DNA from: Paramacrobiotus metropolitanus
Taxonomy: Eukaryota > Tardigrada > Eutardigrada > Parachela > Macrobiotidae
DNA length: 64,000 nt
Assembly: GCF_019649055.1 (NCBI RefSeq)
Contig: NW_026570336.1
Coordinates: 310,001-374,000 of the forward strand
Direction of reading: 5' to 3'
A program made the position numbers and the translations under genes. How positions within the stretch are numbered: the first letter of the stretch is position 1; each line of letters opens with the position of its first letter. The notes beneath the pieces were generated by a model, which did no database searches, was not told where the DNA came from, and worked only from the letters and a program-made list of their open reading frames with translations. This document shows positions 23,580-37,164 of the stretch, one piece after another.

Positions 23580-24110
23580 GATAAAGCAGTTTTGAATTAG
23601 TATCCAAGCGTATCTGTACAATACACCGGACAAAAATATTGGAATTTGTTTCGGTTGTACGTACTTCCGGTATTGCATTTGAAAACTTTTTGGAATTTTC
23701 TTACAGCCATAACTCTCGAACCGGATGTTGCTCGCACAAACAGTTTTCACGCCCATGTAAACAAACCTTGACTACCGAATGTCATGATATAAATTTTTCC
23801 TGCATGTATACGAATTTTGGTACCATAATCATGTACCGGGTTATTTTCTTGCGCTATTATAATATTCTGCAGTGTCAATGCACCATCTTGCTTTAACGCG
23901 TGACATCATCGCTACCTAAATAAAATCAACCATGTATTTTCAACAGATAATATTAACTCTATTACCGCACAGAATTGTTGTCGAGGGAATACTTGCCGTA
24001 TATTCCGGTGCGTCACGCGGCTGCGTGATCACCGCCTGATCGCGTCAGTCTGACTGTTTATTTATCAACTTATTTCCGCCGTTAACCGCCGCCCGCAACG
24101 AACATCGGTT
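23580..24110. repeat. Dispersed fold-back repeat, copy 3
   Basis: It contains the block around CCGGATGTTGCTCGCACAAACAG and TTTTCACGCC, then CAGTGTCAATGCACCATCTTGC, CTACCTAAATAAAATCAACC, and GTCGAGGGAATACTTGCCGTATATTCCGG with CCTGATCGCGTCAGT. These blocks are shared in the same order with 2487-3260 and 13300-14095. Confidence 0.7.
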
Positions 24111-25105
24111 CATACCGGTTGTTTGCCGGCACCACAACACTATCACGGCGTTTACCGTTCGTCTCTTGTACGACTTACCTTCGCCGTCTGCGGCGGCGTA
24201 AATAAACACGCCATCGAGAAATCCAGCCGGTGAAATAAACTACCGTAATAACGTTGCCGGTTCAACGTAAACAAACATTGCTACTGTAACTATACAATAG
24301 GGATTTTACGCTCGGCTCGATACCTTTCACTACAACCCATTCACGCTTAGTGAGAAAGCACCGGTGCGAATTATTACATTCGTCTGTCTGCGCACGAACA
24401 TTTCCCATTTAATTAATAATATATTAGGAAGATATGACAGTGCATTTTGCATCAGCGTATATTTCCACCTCGTGACGTTTTTACTGCGGTATGACACATC
24501 CAGGAAGTGGTCACAAGGAACGACGCGGAGAAATGTTTTTGCGGAAGCTGGCTTTCTCATCGGCATTAGGCTTTTCCGGCTACAGCAGTGCACTAAGCCC
24601 AGGTATCGAATTTCCGGGAGGATGTGGGTTAAAAAAGCACTGTGCAGGGTGAGTGTATTACGCGTAATCCAAACACACCAGGGATCAGTGTACGCTTTAC
24701 AGCGCGCGAGGCAGATGAGGAAGACCATCGATTATTTTTACCTTACTCACTGATGATGACAGGTGATCGATCCTCGCGCACACGCGGGATGCTGGGCCTT
24801 CCGCAACCCATCGTATATGATTTTAATCGTACACTGAACCGGTTCTCACGGATGAGATCATGCACACTGAGTGACAGCGCGCTAAATACACGTACATCAA
24901 CGCTCGTCACTTGTTTTACCGGGCATTGTCGGATAATTAGCCGGCTTAGCTCATCACCGCCAAGCCCCGCCCACGTACATCGTACAGCGTTTAACGGCAG
25001 CCAATCTTGACGCGTGTTGTCGAGAGTGTAGCAAAAATGCAGTGTAATTGTTGCCGGCAGCTGCTGACTGTGTACAGAGTGTACAGAGTATCCGTTTTTC
25101 CCGCG
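24111..25105. other. Intergenic / upstream region of the next gene
   Basis: No gene supported. A short stretch near 24709-24745 recurs at 3270-3310, suggesting the dispersed repeat once extended this far. The last part is the GC-richer promoter-side flank of the gene starting at 25520. Confidence 0.4.
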
Positions 25106-25111
25106 TATAAA
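25106..25111 (+). promoter_or_regulatory. TATA box of the GPI-type gene
   Basis: TATAAA at 25106-25111 sits in GC-rich context (CCCGCGTATAAAGCCGCGC). A start site about 25-30 bp downstream would give a 5'UTR with a likely intron from 25393 (donor GTATGT) to 25497 (acceptor TTTGCAG) before the ATG at 25520. Confidence 0.55.
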
Positions 25112-25519
25112 GCCGCGCTCGTGCTGCGTACCGCTGGCAATCGATCGAGCGTTACAGCTGTGTATACTCCGTCCGTTGGATTTCTAGCGTGGAAGCTGTG
25201 CTTAACTCCCGTACTAACAAGTGCCATTGACGTTCAAGTTCACGTTGGTAGTCGAGTTAGATCCCCGCGTTCAGCACTCACCTTGAGAGCGAGCCGCTTA
25301 ATCGTCTCTTGTCAGAGGATCGCGCTCCGATTTGGTTTCATTGCACCCTGTGTATCTGTACCGATTAACCGGCAACCTTGCTAAACACACCGGTATGTGT
25401 ACCGAGTAGACCGTCGACAGAAGCCGTAATTTCTGTAATCGTATTGCTGATTGCAAAGAAGCCGTAATTTCTTGATCGTGTATATGTTTATTTGCAGATT
25501 CCCTGTTAATTAAGTAACG

Positions 25520-28500
25520 ATGTACCGGGAAATCTGCTGTTTATTGGTGGCGGCCAGCTGCGTCCTCCTCGTCGCGGCGGACCAGCCCGGCGATGTAAGT
25601 GTATAGTGTTCGATTATATACAGCACAATATTTCCTAGAAATATTATTTGTGGTGGTAAATACGCAGATTATATAAGCACCCATCTTTCCCCCGATTAAT
25701 GACAAGGGCCGGGCGCGCTTCACTCGTCCCGTACAAAACCACGGGGATGTGCTCGCGTGCCGCCGGGCAATTGCACGCGCAGCAGATGTCTTACTCTGCC
25801 TGGGTTATTTATTTATTTTTCCTGGGCTGCTTTTTCCTCCGCTGAAAAGGCAGCCGTTGGAAAGCGCTTCCGGTTGTGCTGGCTACAGCTATTGATTGAG
25901 TGATGGTGGCGGCGGGAGGGAAGAAAGGCCGGGACGCCGGCCGGAAGCGCCATCACGACCAGCGTCTTGTGCAGCGATAAGATTATGCTGATGTTGTTGT
26001 GTCTGGCTGTGAGCGGCTTGTCTTGCCCACTTAATTCTCTCCCGCATCCCGCAAAACGCAGCGTTCTCCAGCCGGCATCAGCATGCATAATTGCCGTTGG
26101 CTGTCTCGGCAAAGATCCGTTTCTTCGGCATCTTCCCGAACAAACACCGGCTTTTTGCGAATATTGTACATAACAAGCGGCTGCTTGTTGCCGGTGTCGG
26201 TGCGATGAGTGTAGGTCAAGAATGGCTGATTTGCATGGAGAAATAATATAAGCAGAGAGTTCGGCACGCAGCGCCAGTTAGGCACTCATAATTACAGGAA
26301 ATTGTTTCCTGCGAAAATAAATGCGCCGCGTCAACATATTTGTCCGCGTTTAGGGAAGTGGCGGGTGCACTTGAAGGCCGACTGCGCATATTTTCAAAAA
26401 TATCCGCGCGGCTAACAATAGCGTATATTACGATTTATTAAGCGGAGCACTTTTCCGCGACAAAATATTTTTAACGCGAACGTGCTCATTCCGTGCACAC
26501 GGACACTATTTCACCGCGCTTCTCATCATTGTTGATGCCAGCAAGATTTTTTTGTAGTGCGCTCTGTTTCGGCACGCAGTTGTTCAGTTTATTCATAGTT
26601 TATGCATTTTGTTGGGTCGATGCCGGTATGCCGCACACAATGCACGCTGGCACTGTATAGTTAGAATAGGTGAACGGCAATAGTGCCGTACTTGGCTTTG
26701 GCCCACTTCCCAACGGTGCGCTGTGTTGTTGTGCCAGCACGAGTCAGCGTGTTGGCCATTGTCACTAACGCTCGTGTTACCGTTTTCCGTCAGTTATAAT
26801 TGTTCGATCAAGGCAAAAGTCTCTGCTCTGTTTTTAATATAAGCAACAGAATTTTCCGTTACAGTGCCGACGCCAAAATTAATTTCCACATTAATGCAAT
26901 TATATGTGCCTTTTTAATTTATATACTGTAAACAAATTTATTTCGTTATTAATAATCATTATATGATTATTTTGTTTACTTCGAATGCGTACTTTCTTAA
27001 ATTCTTATTCTTTTAATATAAAAAAGACTGTGCAGTATAATTCATCTGTTTTCGCACGTACATACGCTGTTCCTAAATATAAATAACAGCAATAGTGTTA
27101 CTTGAAGGTAGTGTACCGCTCTACTTCATGTTTTTATTAAATTAAAGTTTGATTTTGTCTGTACAATTTTGTATCTTAACGTAGCTACAATTTAGTTTAC
27201 TAGTAAAAAAATCCAATTTTTTAAATATTACCATTAGTTTATTAAGCTCCTATTTTTATGTATAATTTTTATGTATAGAAAAAATTAATTTTACTTATAC
27301 GTCAAAGCGCTGATATAAATTTAATGGAATTCTGGGGATTATGCAAGCGAAAAAATCGAAATCTCATTAGCGTGTGTGCTCAGGTGGATGAAATCATAAA
27401 GTGTTGTAGCGTTCCTAACGATACCGTGAATTGTTCAGCGCATGTGATGCGATTGTGGATTGCGGCTATTTTGAATTGTCGTTGCCTGTGCACTACCGCC
27501 AAGGCAACACCGCGGATAAAAAGCTGTAGCGCGCGTTGGGAACTTTCTGAGTAGTAGCATTCTGACAGCCGCGGATATTCGCCGAGTATCAAATCGCCGC
27601 GGGACATTTGATTACGATAATTATCACGCATGACAGCGGCACTTTTCCCTACCTGTGTGCTGTCGCTTCTTACATCATCGGCGCATGCACCGATCCATTA
27701 TAATTCCATAACAATTATATTGCGCCGGCAAAAACACCGGCGTTCGTTTTTGCCGCTCCAGTTTGTTTTTGCAACGGCTGAGAAAAAGCCGGCGCGAGAT
27801 GCGCGCTGCTTTATTATTTCGCTTAATTGCGCGGGGGTGTGCGTGTATATACGCGGCATTAGCGCGGCCGGCAGCTAATGAAGTGGCAATAATGAGGCGT
27901 CCCGTTCTCGGGAGACCGGATGCGCCGGGCTGCACACGCAGCCCTCTAATGACTTCATCACCCGACCGGGCTGCCCGCACCAATCAGGATGTGCTGTCAT
28001 TAATTTAATACGGATTCGGGGCGTTAATGCGCGCTACAACTTTATTGAAATCTACCGGCCGTTGTCAGCTGACTGAAAAATTAATTTCCCGTGTGATTAA
28101 TTATTGAGCATATTCGTATCACAGATGACAAATCTGAGAGTATTTTATTATTATTACCGGCCGCCGCCGCTCGTTAAAAACCTGCTTGTATTTCGTTAAT
28201 AAACACAGTTGCATGACGCGTGTATTAAAATGAAAAAACATATAAAAAGTGTATATAAAAAATAAAAAATGTAAAAATTGACTGCATTTATGAAAATTGG
28301 AGAGTAACAATTTTAATTCATTGGCCGCCTCCGCGGATTAAAAATTCCTTTTGATTTGTTATTAAATTTATTTCTGCATGACACGTGTATTAAAATAAAA
28401 AAAACTATTTGTAAAAATAAAATCTGCATATAAAAAAAGTCAAAATAAAAAACGCCCGCGTCTATAAAAAATTAGAGAATAATTAAATAATTTTACCGGC

Positions 28501-29086
28501 AGCTTATTAAAATTCAATTTTCCTTGTGAATAGTTAGTGAAAATATCTGTAATATACAATCAGATAGAAAATAATTATTTCGATTTTTCGGCTGCCGCCA
28601 CAATTTAATTTATGTGTTAATAATTTTATTGGCGTGTCAGTTATAAATTGGGGAATATTGCAGGTGAACCAGCAGGCGAAGGACCGCATCCAGAACACGG
28701 TGAGCAACATCAACACCGCCCTGGCCAACGCCCCGCCCGGCAGCTCCGTCTCGGTGTCCTCGGCCTGCACCACCGTCAACGGCCAGCAGACCTGCGTCGA
28801 CTCCAAGAACACCTCCTCCAACGGCGTGGTGGCCACCAGCGTGGTCGCCAGCGGAACCGGAACCGGAAATGATGCGGCCGGAACCCCCGCCCCCGCCGTG
28901 GTCGTCGCGGCCGGCACCCCCGCCCCGGCCGCCGTCGTGGAAGTGAAGACCCCCGCCCCGACCGCCGCGCCCTCCACCGCCAAGGTGCAGATCGTCGCCG
29001 CCTCGACCCCGAGCGGATCCGCTCCCGGCTTACTGGCCTCCTTGGGCGTCACCGTCCTGGCGGCGCTGCTGGCGCGTCTGGCTTAA
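25520..29086 (+). CDS. Secreted, probably GPI-anchored, Thr-Pro-Ala-rich protein, two exons
   Basis: Exon 1 is 25520-25594 and exon 2 is 28664-29086. The 3,069-bp intron has a consensus GTAAGT donor and a TATTGCAG acceptor, joined in phase 0. The 165-residue product begins with a signal peptide (CLLVAASCVLLVAA, cleavage near residue 20). Next comes a short helical segment with two cysteines (60 and 69) likely to pair, then a disordered region with three TPAP repeats (99, 110, 121). It ends in a small-residue site (TPSGSAPG) and a hydrophobic tail (LLASLGVTVLAALLARL), the classic GPI-addition layout. It should sit on the outer cell surface or be secreted. Exon 2 is very GC-rich with C or G at most third positions, unlike the AT-rich flanks, which suggests high expression. 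I do not recognise a named family. Confidence 0.8.
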
Positions 29087-30240
29087 ACCCGTCTCCGGAA
29101 AGTGATGAAAGAACGTGTTGGATTTCCTCAATGGGGTTTTGTACTGTGTATACTCTCGGCGATAAGGCTGGTTCTGAATGGTGATTGATGCATATTGCAT
29201 GGCAGGTTTCTCCTCTTTCTCTCTCTTCTTCTCGGTGTAGTGTCGTTCGGTTTGTGTTTAGCTTAGAGCAATATATACGCTGTCGATGTTCTGTGTTTGC
29301 TTCTTCTCATCTTTCCTCATTCGCTTCGTGTTGTGTGCTCGGCCCGCAACGGCTGCGTATGGATGTATGCGCTGCGTTGTGGATGGGCAAACAGTCGCAG
29401 AGTCCCGGCTGCAACCGGGAATATAATATTATTGTATGTCCTAGTCCATTGTCATGTATGTGCTGCTGGAAATACAGATCTGATCCGTTTAAACGTCCAT
29501 TCAACAGCGATTGATCATTAGCCCTACACAAGCGCCACACAAGTAGAATAGGGATCTCTTCCGCCGCTCGGCACTGTTTGCTGATGGGAGCTCAGCGAAA
29601 ACAGCGGAAGCGGGTTATAATACACAGTTCGCGATTATAATCCAATCATGCGGCATTTTGGTCTAATTTCAGTTAATTGCAAAATATCATTACATCATTT
29701 TTTACATGTATGCACAGGTCAAAAGATAAGTTGTCCCCTGGCCAGCACGAAGCCGGTTGTGCTATATACCGGCGGTCCGGCACACCTTGATCCATTAAAA
29801 TGAGAAAGCCACAACACTGCCTTTACGAGGTCCAACATTTATGCAATAATTATTTTGTTTGAGCGGACAGTCTGTTTGTTTATGATATCTTCGTACTAGC
29901 GCATAGGTATCTTCGTACTGCGACTCCGTAGAATGTCGGTGCGTAAACGTTTCAACTGGCTCGCGGTGTCCCGGTACAATGCTAAGCGTTTCACATCCTG
30001 ATTACTGTACAGTACTTCTTATCTAATCGCGTAGCGCCGCTGTGTACAGTGTACTTAGTACTTACTTATTTATTTTACGTACTTCACAGTTGTACACTCA
30101 TGAAATCCTTACCCTGCTGAAATGGATATAATAATATGGGTTCGATCAATTTCGATTTGATTGTGTTCCTAGTCTCGCTGATTACAAACTAGCGTAGATT
30201 GTCCAGGTCTCCCCAAAATTATTTGAATAAAATTTATAAA
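29087..30240. other. Intergenic, no supported gene
   Basis: 3' flank of the preceding gene and 5' flank of the kinase gene. No TATA box or repeat stands out. Confidence 0.4.
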
Positions 30241-33200
30241 ATGGAAGCCGACGGATCTCTTAAATCCGATCAACGCGTAATTGAAACGATTGGTAGTAAT
30301 TGCCGGTACCAGCGCCTGTACACCGACATCATAGGACAAGGAGGATTTGGAGTTGTGTATGAGGGTGTAATTACCGAACGCGGCGATTATACAGGAGACA
30401 GTAATAATGTGGCTGTTAAAGCCGTTCATCTGGATTCCAGCTCAGAAATTGTCAGGAACAAAGCATATTGGACGAAAACGCTGGCCAAGTTAAGAGAGCT
30501 GCCTCAGTTAGTGCACCCACATCTTGTACGTTATCATCAAATCTGCCTTACAAAAGCCGCACGCGGAATCAGAATGGAGATGATGATGGAGCGCTGTAGC
30601 GGTAAGCTGACATTATTGCTCTCTACAATGACGGAATATTATAGTACTGCTAAGGCGAGTTTAACTCGCTGAGGGAAAAAAGCACGTAATACCCGGGAAG
30701 TGGGAACCCAAAAGACGGTGAAATATTCTGCTGTAGAAGCTGCTTGAATTTTTTTAGAAGTAGATAAACTGGTTCAATTTGCGTGATAAGGTCGCGTTGA
30801 ACAAGACGCTGGTTTAAAAAGCACACCAGTTGTCAATCTTTGCGCGAAGCGCATAGCTAACCAGCGAATTCCTTTCAAAATGTTAGAAATTCAATAAAAT
30901 TAGTAAAAACACTGTAATTCGCAGTTTTTTACAGCGTAATTAAGGTTCAAAATGCATCATGTATCAAGTTTCCAGAATTGGTGGACTTTTTCTCGAAGCC
31001 GACGCACGTTGTTAATGCTATAACTGCTACAAATTCAATAAAAAACAGTAAATTATTTCAAATTTCTTGTAAACCACTTTTTTGAGCATAGTTAACTGGT
31101 GAAAGAGTAAATGAATTCCTTAAATTTGCCACTGTAGTACTTTGCTCTTACCCTGGACGTGCAGTGATCGGCCGGTGCGAAGCGAAGGTTTTATAATTAT
31201 GTTCAAGAAAAAATGACGTTTTGTCGGTCGCGCGCTAAACGGCACTATTTAGGTCATCTGTACAAAGAGTTATCAGGTACCTCGACGTACTCGACTTCGA
31301 GCCAGTCTCAACATAGCTCGAAAGCCGCTAAAGCGCGCGGACACGGCTAACCACAAGGAACGAAAGCCGTCGAGCTATCCCGCAAAAACCTGAAAGCACA
31401 GTTGAGACTTTTGCGGTTATTTTTCTTCAAAGATTTGGATGCTAAATTCTAAATGGTGGAAACATGTTTTATTTGCAATAGTTACGCTAGGGCAAACGGC
31501 TAATTTTTACTGTACAATACTTTTACTGTGCCTTTCAATGTAAGCGTTCTCAAATTTCCTTCTGGTCTGCACACAGAACCTGTATAACCTGCAACGTACT
31601 GCCTGTTATGCACCGTAACGTACGGCTTGCAGTGAGAACTACCTTTTTTCGCATGGTGGCTGTTTTGCCGCAGTGTTTGCGGTAAAATTGCAATTAGCGA
31701 AAGAACATTACAAAATTACTCTGCATTACTATTACTAAACAAAAAGTATTACAAAACAGGCAGATTCGAATTAATGATAGCAGCAGAACTGTGCGATTTT
31801 TTATTACATCATTACCATCATTATTACTGCAGTTTTTAGTTTTTGTTAATCATTATGCATTTTTCAGTAACTTTGCAAGACGGGAATTAGAAGCAGCTAC
31901 TATTTATTTTATACATATCGAGGAATGTAGCCTGAGCAAATGTTAATCAATAAAAGTGAAGATATTAACTGGATTATATACGTACTAACTATACTTCTAT
32001 AGATTTAGTATGTATTTTAACAAACCTCTAGGAAAATTAATGTAATAGTAGCCATATCATTAGAAAACACCAAACATATTATAATAAAGCATACAAACTG
32101 AAACGGCTACGGTATTTGTCGATAGTTAGCTAGTGCAAATATTCACGTTGTACTTTATTTTCTTAGTTCTGTTACCTTTCCGTATGAAATGTCGCATTTC
32201 ACACAAATTACGTTTCGGGAGGTCTGTAATAAGCAAAGATGCACGGGCTTGCTACAGTTTTGTTTACGCTATGAAACAGCATAGTGAGCCTTTGCGACGA
32301 ATGGCCGGCCGGGCTCTGGTATTACTGACCACGGGCAAAGCCATTAGGAGGATATCGCTACAAACCAACGAGAATCGTAGTCTTGAGCATTTGAAACAGA
32401 ATATTTCCTTAGTAACTCAGCGTTTTAACGGCGCTTCTGTAATTGGTACTGTTGAATTGTTGTTTTGTTTAATCGTAACTAGACCTTTATATGTTGTTAT
32501 CGAGCTATCGAATTAAAGTGCCAGTAATTAGTAATTTTGAAACCATACTGTGTTACCAAAGCAGTACAACAGGTAATAATGATGCCCTATGAACATTTTT
32601 TTCATAATAGCGGTTGTCTTCCTGGAGTATGGGTGCTTCCCATATTGATCTACCGTACTGGTCTGCTCGTCACCAAAGTAAATGCAGTGATCCTCTTTCA
32701 GGTGACTTGGCATCACTGTTAAAAGAAGTTCAGGAATCAGGAGAACGTGATGTAAACCAATACAAAGTCGTTGGACAATATTGCAAAGATATAACAACGG
32801 GAGTAGATTTCTTGCATCGTCAGGCAATCATACACGGCGACTTGAAACCGGGCAACGTCCTGGTGAAAGACTTGCTAGAAGGAAAAAAAATGCTGGTCAT
32901 TGGTGATCTGGACGATTTGGTACGCCTGCAGGAAAACATGACTTGTTCTGGAGACATATCTCAACTGCGTGGAACTTTGCACTACATGTCACCAGAAATG
33001 TTGAGAAAATTCAGCCAGTGTGAAACCGAAAGTCCAGGCCGCAGAACTGATATTTGGAGTTTGGGCTGCATATTGCTAGAAATCGCGGAGAGCTTTTTCG
33101 GCAAAAAGATTGTTGAAAAAAGGCTGACAAACACAGAAAAACAGATCAGTTTAGGAAGCAATGTCTCGAAAAGTCAGTTTGCCGCGTTTATAATGGATGG

Positions 33201-34582
33201 CTATGTTCCGGTTGTGGATGATAAAATTCCACGAAAGTTAGCAGCCTGCATCAAACTGTGCCTCCAGCCAAATCCCAATGGAAGATTATCGGCCGCAGCG
33301 CTGTTGCACAAAATCTCAGTTTTTGGCGCCACTGGTTTTGTTAGCAAAAATGCTGCCCTTGGCGTTGTCACTGGAAATGTCAGTCTTGGCGTTGTTATAA
33401 TGGACTGGAGTTCCATATCGAGCGTCATTAAGGTGATGACATTAGACTCTGCGACAAACCGGATCCAAATTTTTGGGGTGTCTGTGCGCTGGAAAATGGA
33501 ATTATGCTTTCCACAGTTAACGCTACTTACTGGAGAGCTAATATTTCGAGGCGTCGATGAAAGATTACATCTGTGGAAACCTTGGGATGGTACGTGGCGA
33601 TCATTCCGTCTTAAATCGGGGACTGAGCCCGCAGATTGCCGGAATCCGGTCGTGCTTCAAAACATGCTTTATTATTTCAACCGTTTTGGTGAAACGTTTC
33701 TGGCGGAAAAGATAGTATGGAACAACACTACACAGTCATATGAAACTACCATGCAACATGTGAGACCATCTCCACTTCGAAAGTGAGCAACAAAGTTCAA
33801 GCCGGACCACAAAACAACCAACTTCTATAAACGCGTAAGGTCCATCAAGCTAAAGTCGGCGCGAATGACCTTAAGCGTCTACGGGGGTCGGCCGTTTTGT
33901 GGACGGACTTGTAGTTATTGGCTGTGCTGTCCTAAGGAAAGCCGTCACTACTCTGTACAAAGCCAATGTACTTTGAACATAATTTTTTTGTATAGGCATT
34001 ACAGTATAGAACACGATGCACGGAAATTTAGATTGTTGGATTGTGCAGAGTCAAGCTGCAGAGTGATGTTTTGATTGCAGGGGCTGGGCCGGGGGTGTGT
34101 ACGCGGTGGGTGAACTTGGAGGGAAAATACTGTATGCATACAGTGAATGGACTACTGGCAATGAGAATGAACATTCTGGGTTGATTCTTTATGATCCGAT
34201 TGCGGATGAATGGAAACTGCTAGCAAAACTTCCACACAGACGGGATTGGTTTGATATGGCTGTCGTGGGCGAGTATATTTACATTCTTGGTGGATGTTTC
34301 GTTATTCCTGGGAAAAGACTGGGGATTACAACATCCCATTGTATGCGTTTTAGCATGAGAACAGCTACCTGGGAGGATATTTACCCTCTGCAACACCCGC
34401 GCAGCCATCTTTCAACTTGTGCCGCTAACGAACGCATATATGTCTGTGGCGGCAACAATGCTGAAGGCGAGAATGAATGTTCTATTGAATTTTACGATAC
34501 CTCCCGCAACGAACCCTGGTCGATCGTTGCATTATCCGAGCACGATGAAGAGCTGCTGCAGCACACAATTTGTGGGCATTAA
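30241..34582 (+). CDS. Protein kinase fused to Kelch repeats, three exons
   Basis: Exon 1 is 30241-30601, exon 2 is 32702-33782 and exon 3 is 34081-34582. The joins keep phase (G+GT gives Gly, AA+G gives Lys), with donors GTAAGC and GTGAGC and acceptors TTTCAG and TTGCAG. The 647-residue product has a glycine loop GQGGFGVV (32-39), the ATP lysine in VAVK (60), the catalytic loop HGDLKPGN (165-172), GDLDDL where kinases have DFG (Asp189 kept, Phe-Gly changed), GTLHYMSPE (211-219) and DIWSLGC (237-243). It resembles STE/MAPKKK-like kinases. HRD reads HGD and DFG reads DLD, so activity may be reduced or altered. The C-terminal half has Kelch motifs (YDPIADEWKLLAKLP, IYILGG, RIYVCGG) forming a partial beta-propeller, probably for binding partners. 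It is likely cytoplasmic: I see no signal peptide or membrane helix. Confidence 0.85.
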
Positions 34583-34835
34583 ATATACAGTTTTCCCATT
34601 GATCAACGACCCTCACAAATACCGAACTGTGTTTTGCCATTCCCTGATTGGCTGTGCAAACAGCCAACCAGGGAACTTATATCGAGCATCAGTCTTCGTT
34701 CAGTGGTTCTCTGATGTTTTCTTCTACACCCGATCTACCTGAAAATTAGAACGAAAGGTGCTGGCAAATCAAAAACTAATTCCCACCTCTATTCTTACGC
34801 GACATTTGTAGTTCTTGGAATAGCTGCGTGACGCG
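34583..34835. other. 3' flank of the kinase-Kelch gene
   Basis: No gene. Ends at the boundary of the long inverted repeat. Confidence 0.4.
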
Positions 34836-35115
34836 TCTAACAGGGGATGAACGGCTAGTTCGCCCATGTGCGCGAACAGAAACGGAAACTAAACGCCAAT
34901 ACACTGCATACTTTTATATCCCTCTCACATCAACACCTCAAAGGCCACCGTAGCACCTTGCTGCGGGGCAAAAAGGAAAGAGCATCCAGCTCAGACGACG
35001 AAATCTAGCAGCTAAAGAATCTACCAGATTGAAGATCTGGTAGATGGAGAAAAACACGGCAAAAACAGCAAGACAACCTAGCAGCCGCCTGTGCGCGGGT
35101 GAAAGGATAGGCCAC
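34836..35115 (+). repeat. Left arm of the long inverted repeat
   Basis: Starts TCTAACAGGGGATGAACGG and ends at about GGCCACTCCTCCT. It includes an internal hairpin near 35020-35048. Confidence 0.8.
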
Positions 35116-37164
35116 TCCTCCTTACACGTGTATCTTGTTTATTTAAAATGACTTTCTTTAGTAAGTTTAACAAACGGCAACGCCTTGCTTTCTGGTAGCG
35201 GATTGCAGTTGCTCTGGAGTTCTCCACGCCAGCGTCCGTTCCTGACCCTTTTGACATTCTTAACTTCTGAAACTTGGGCGAATAATTCTAACCGTTCATT
35301 TAAGTACAGTAGCCGCACAATTACAAAAATATCAGCTGCAATTCGGTTGGAACAAAACTGCGTAAAATTTAAATGCGACGTACTGAATAGCTGAAATTAC
35401 GCCATTTTGTCTACGTACAGTAGTAAGCGTTTTATAAAGAAATTTGTACTCGTACAATACAGTCGTACTCACAAGTGAGGCACATTTATTTTTGCAAACG
35501 CATTCAATAAAGCGACTTCCAGTTGAATATTTGCGTTTTGTTTACAACGCTCTTTTTGTTGACCAGTCCTGTAACTGATTGGGAAAGCAGTCCCAGACTT
35601 CCCGCAAAAACCGATTCAGAGCTAAACAGGCATTTGTTAAACTGTTAACGGTACCTGTTATAAACATTAAACTGTGAGGATAAATGCTGTGTTTGCCCTT
35701 CGGAAATGCATGATCACCGTTAAAATAAACTACATTGTACCATAATATTTATATTTTTTCGGTACATGAATGGCACACATCGTAAAGTCCAATAAGGCGT
35801 TATGGAGAATTATAATTCCCCAAGCTCTCTTGTGCGTACGCAAACGCAGCAACACGGTAAAAAACACGAAATACGAGTACATGACACTGCCGGCATAGGT
35901 TCCGATAAAGAACTTACGAAATTTTAGGAAACATGGTGGTGGAACGAGGCACTAAGCAAAAATTTCGTAACAATAAGATTAGGTAGCCTGTTTGTATTAT
36001 CAGCTCACCGGTCTTCTTTACCGGCCGATTCCGATGCCAGATCTGGGAACTGATTAGCATGACATAATAATAATTAACCCTTCCCACATGGCTAGGAAAG
36101 GACAGTCACTTTTTTGTTGGCAATGCATGACTGAAGCGTAAGCAAACTACCGACATAGGTACAATGAAATTTACTGTAGCTTACTGGTACAATAACTCTC
36201 CAGAGGAACATAACCACTTCACTTTCTTCCGAGCAACGGCAGAATAATTGGCAAAAATATTGCATCGAAGAACAACGATTCATGTAACCGGCAAAACCGT
36301 TCGGTCGGATACACTAGCGTAATTTTCACCCTGCCAATGTTTTTCACCGTTTCAGAACAATCGAATCAGGACAGCTTTGTTGAACCGTTACAGTCTCTTC
36401 CCAATACAGGCAACTGAACAACGGCTGCGATGCTACCGAAGTAGGACACATGCTTGCACATTCCTGAATAAAGTTGGCCATGTCGAACACGCTTTCGAAT
36501 GATAATATTACGACATGAAGCATTTTCTTCCGGTTCCCCAAGCAATAATGTTCAATTCGATTATTGTTCGATTATCAGCAATCAAGACAGTTGAATGGTG
36601 GTGTCACTGATGCCAAAAGCTGCTCCTTGCTGCAGTCCTCGGTGAAAAACTGTTTGGAAAAAAAATAGATCATTGAGAACTTCGTTGTGTTGGGAAAATT
36701 TGTTTATTTTGTGAACTGATGTAGTTTAAAAATGCCGAAACTATGAAATAACTTAAGTCAGCTGATCTTATATCCACAGACTTCAATTCGGTAAAAAGTG
36801 TTGTTTGAGCTCGTTCCAAAAGCGCTCTGTTGGGAATTATGCGATCTTTAGCAAAACTCTCGAAGTCTTTCCCTGGAGATTGTAAATGCTGCGTTTCGGT
36901 ATTGACTTTTTTAGTGCGGGACACTGTCTCTATGTAGTTAGTCTGTGTGACTTGCGTCAGTATATCCGTGTTCGCGTCACTTCGCTCCTTCTTGTCAGGG
37001 TCGTGTGGAGAATTTTCCGGATTTTTTAAACGCTGCATTATAACCAGTGCTAATTATTGTTACACGAAACCTAATCAATGGCGGTTTCGCAGTATATCTG
37101 TATAGTTAACGTTTGACGGGTATCGCCTTAAATACCAAATTTTTTTCTGGTCTGCAGCGCGTAA

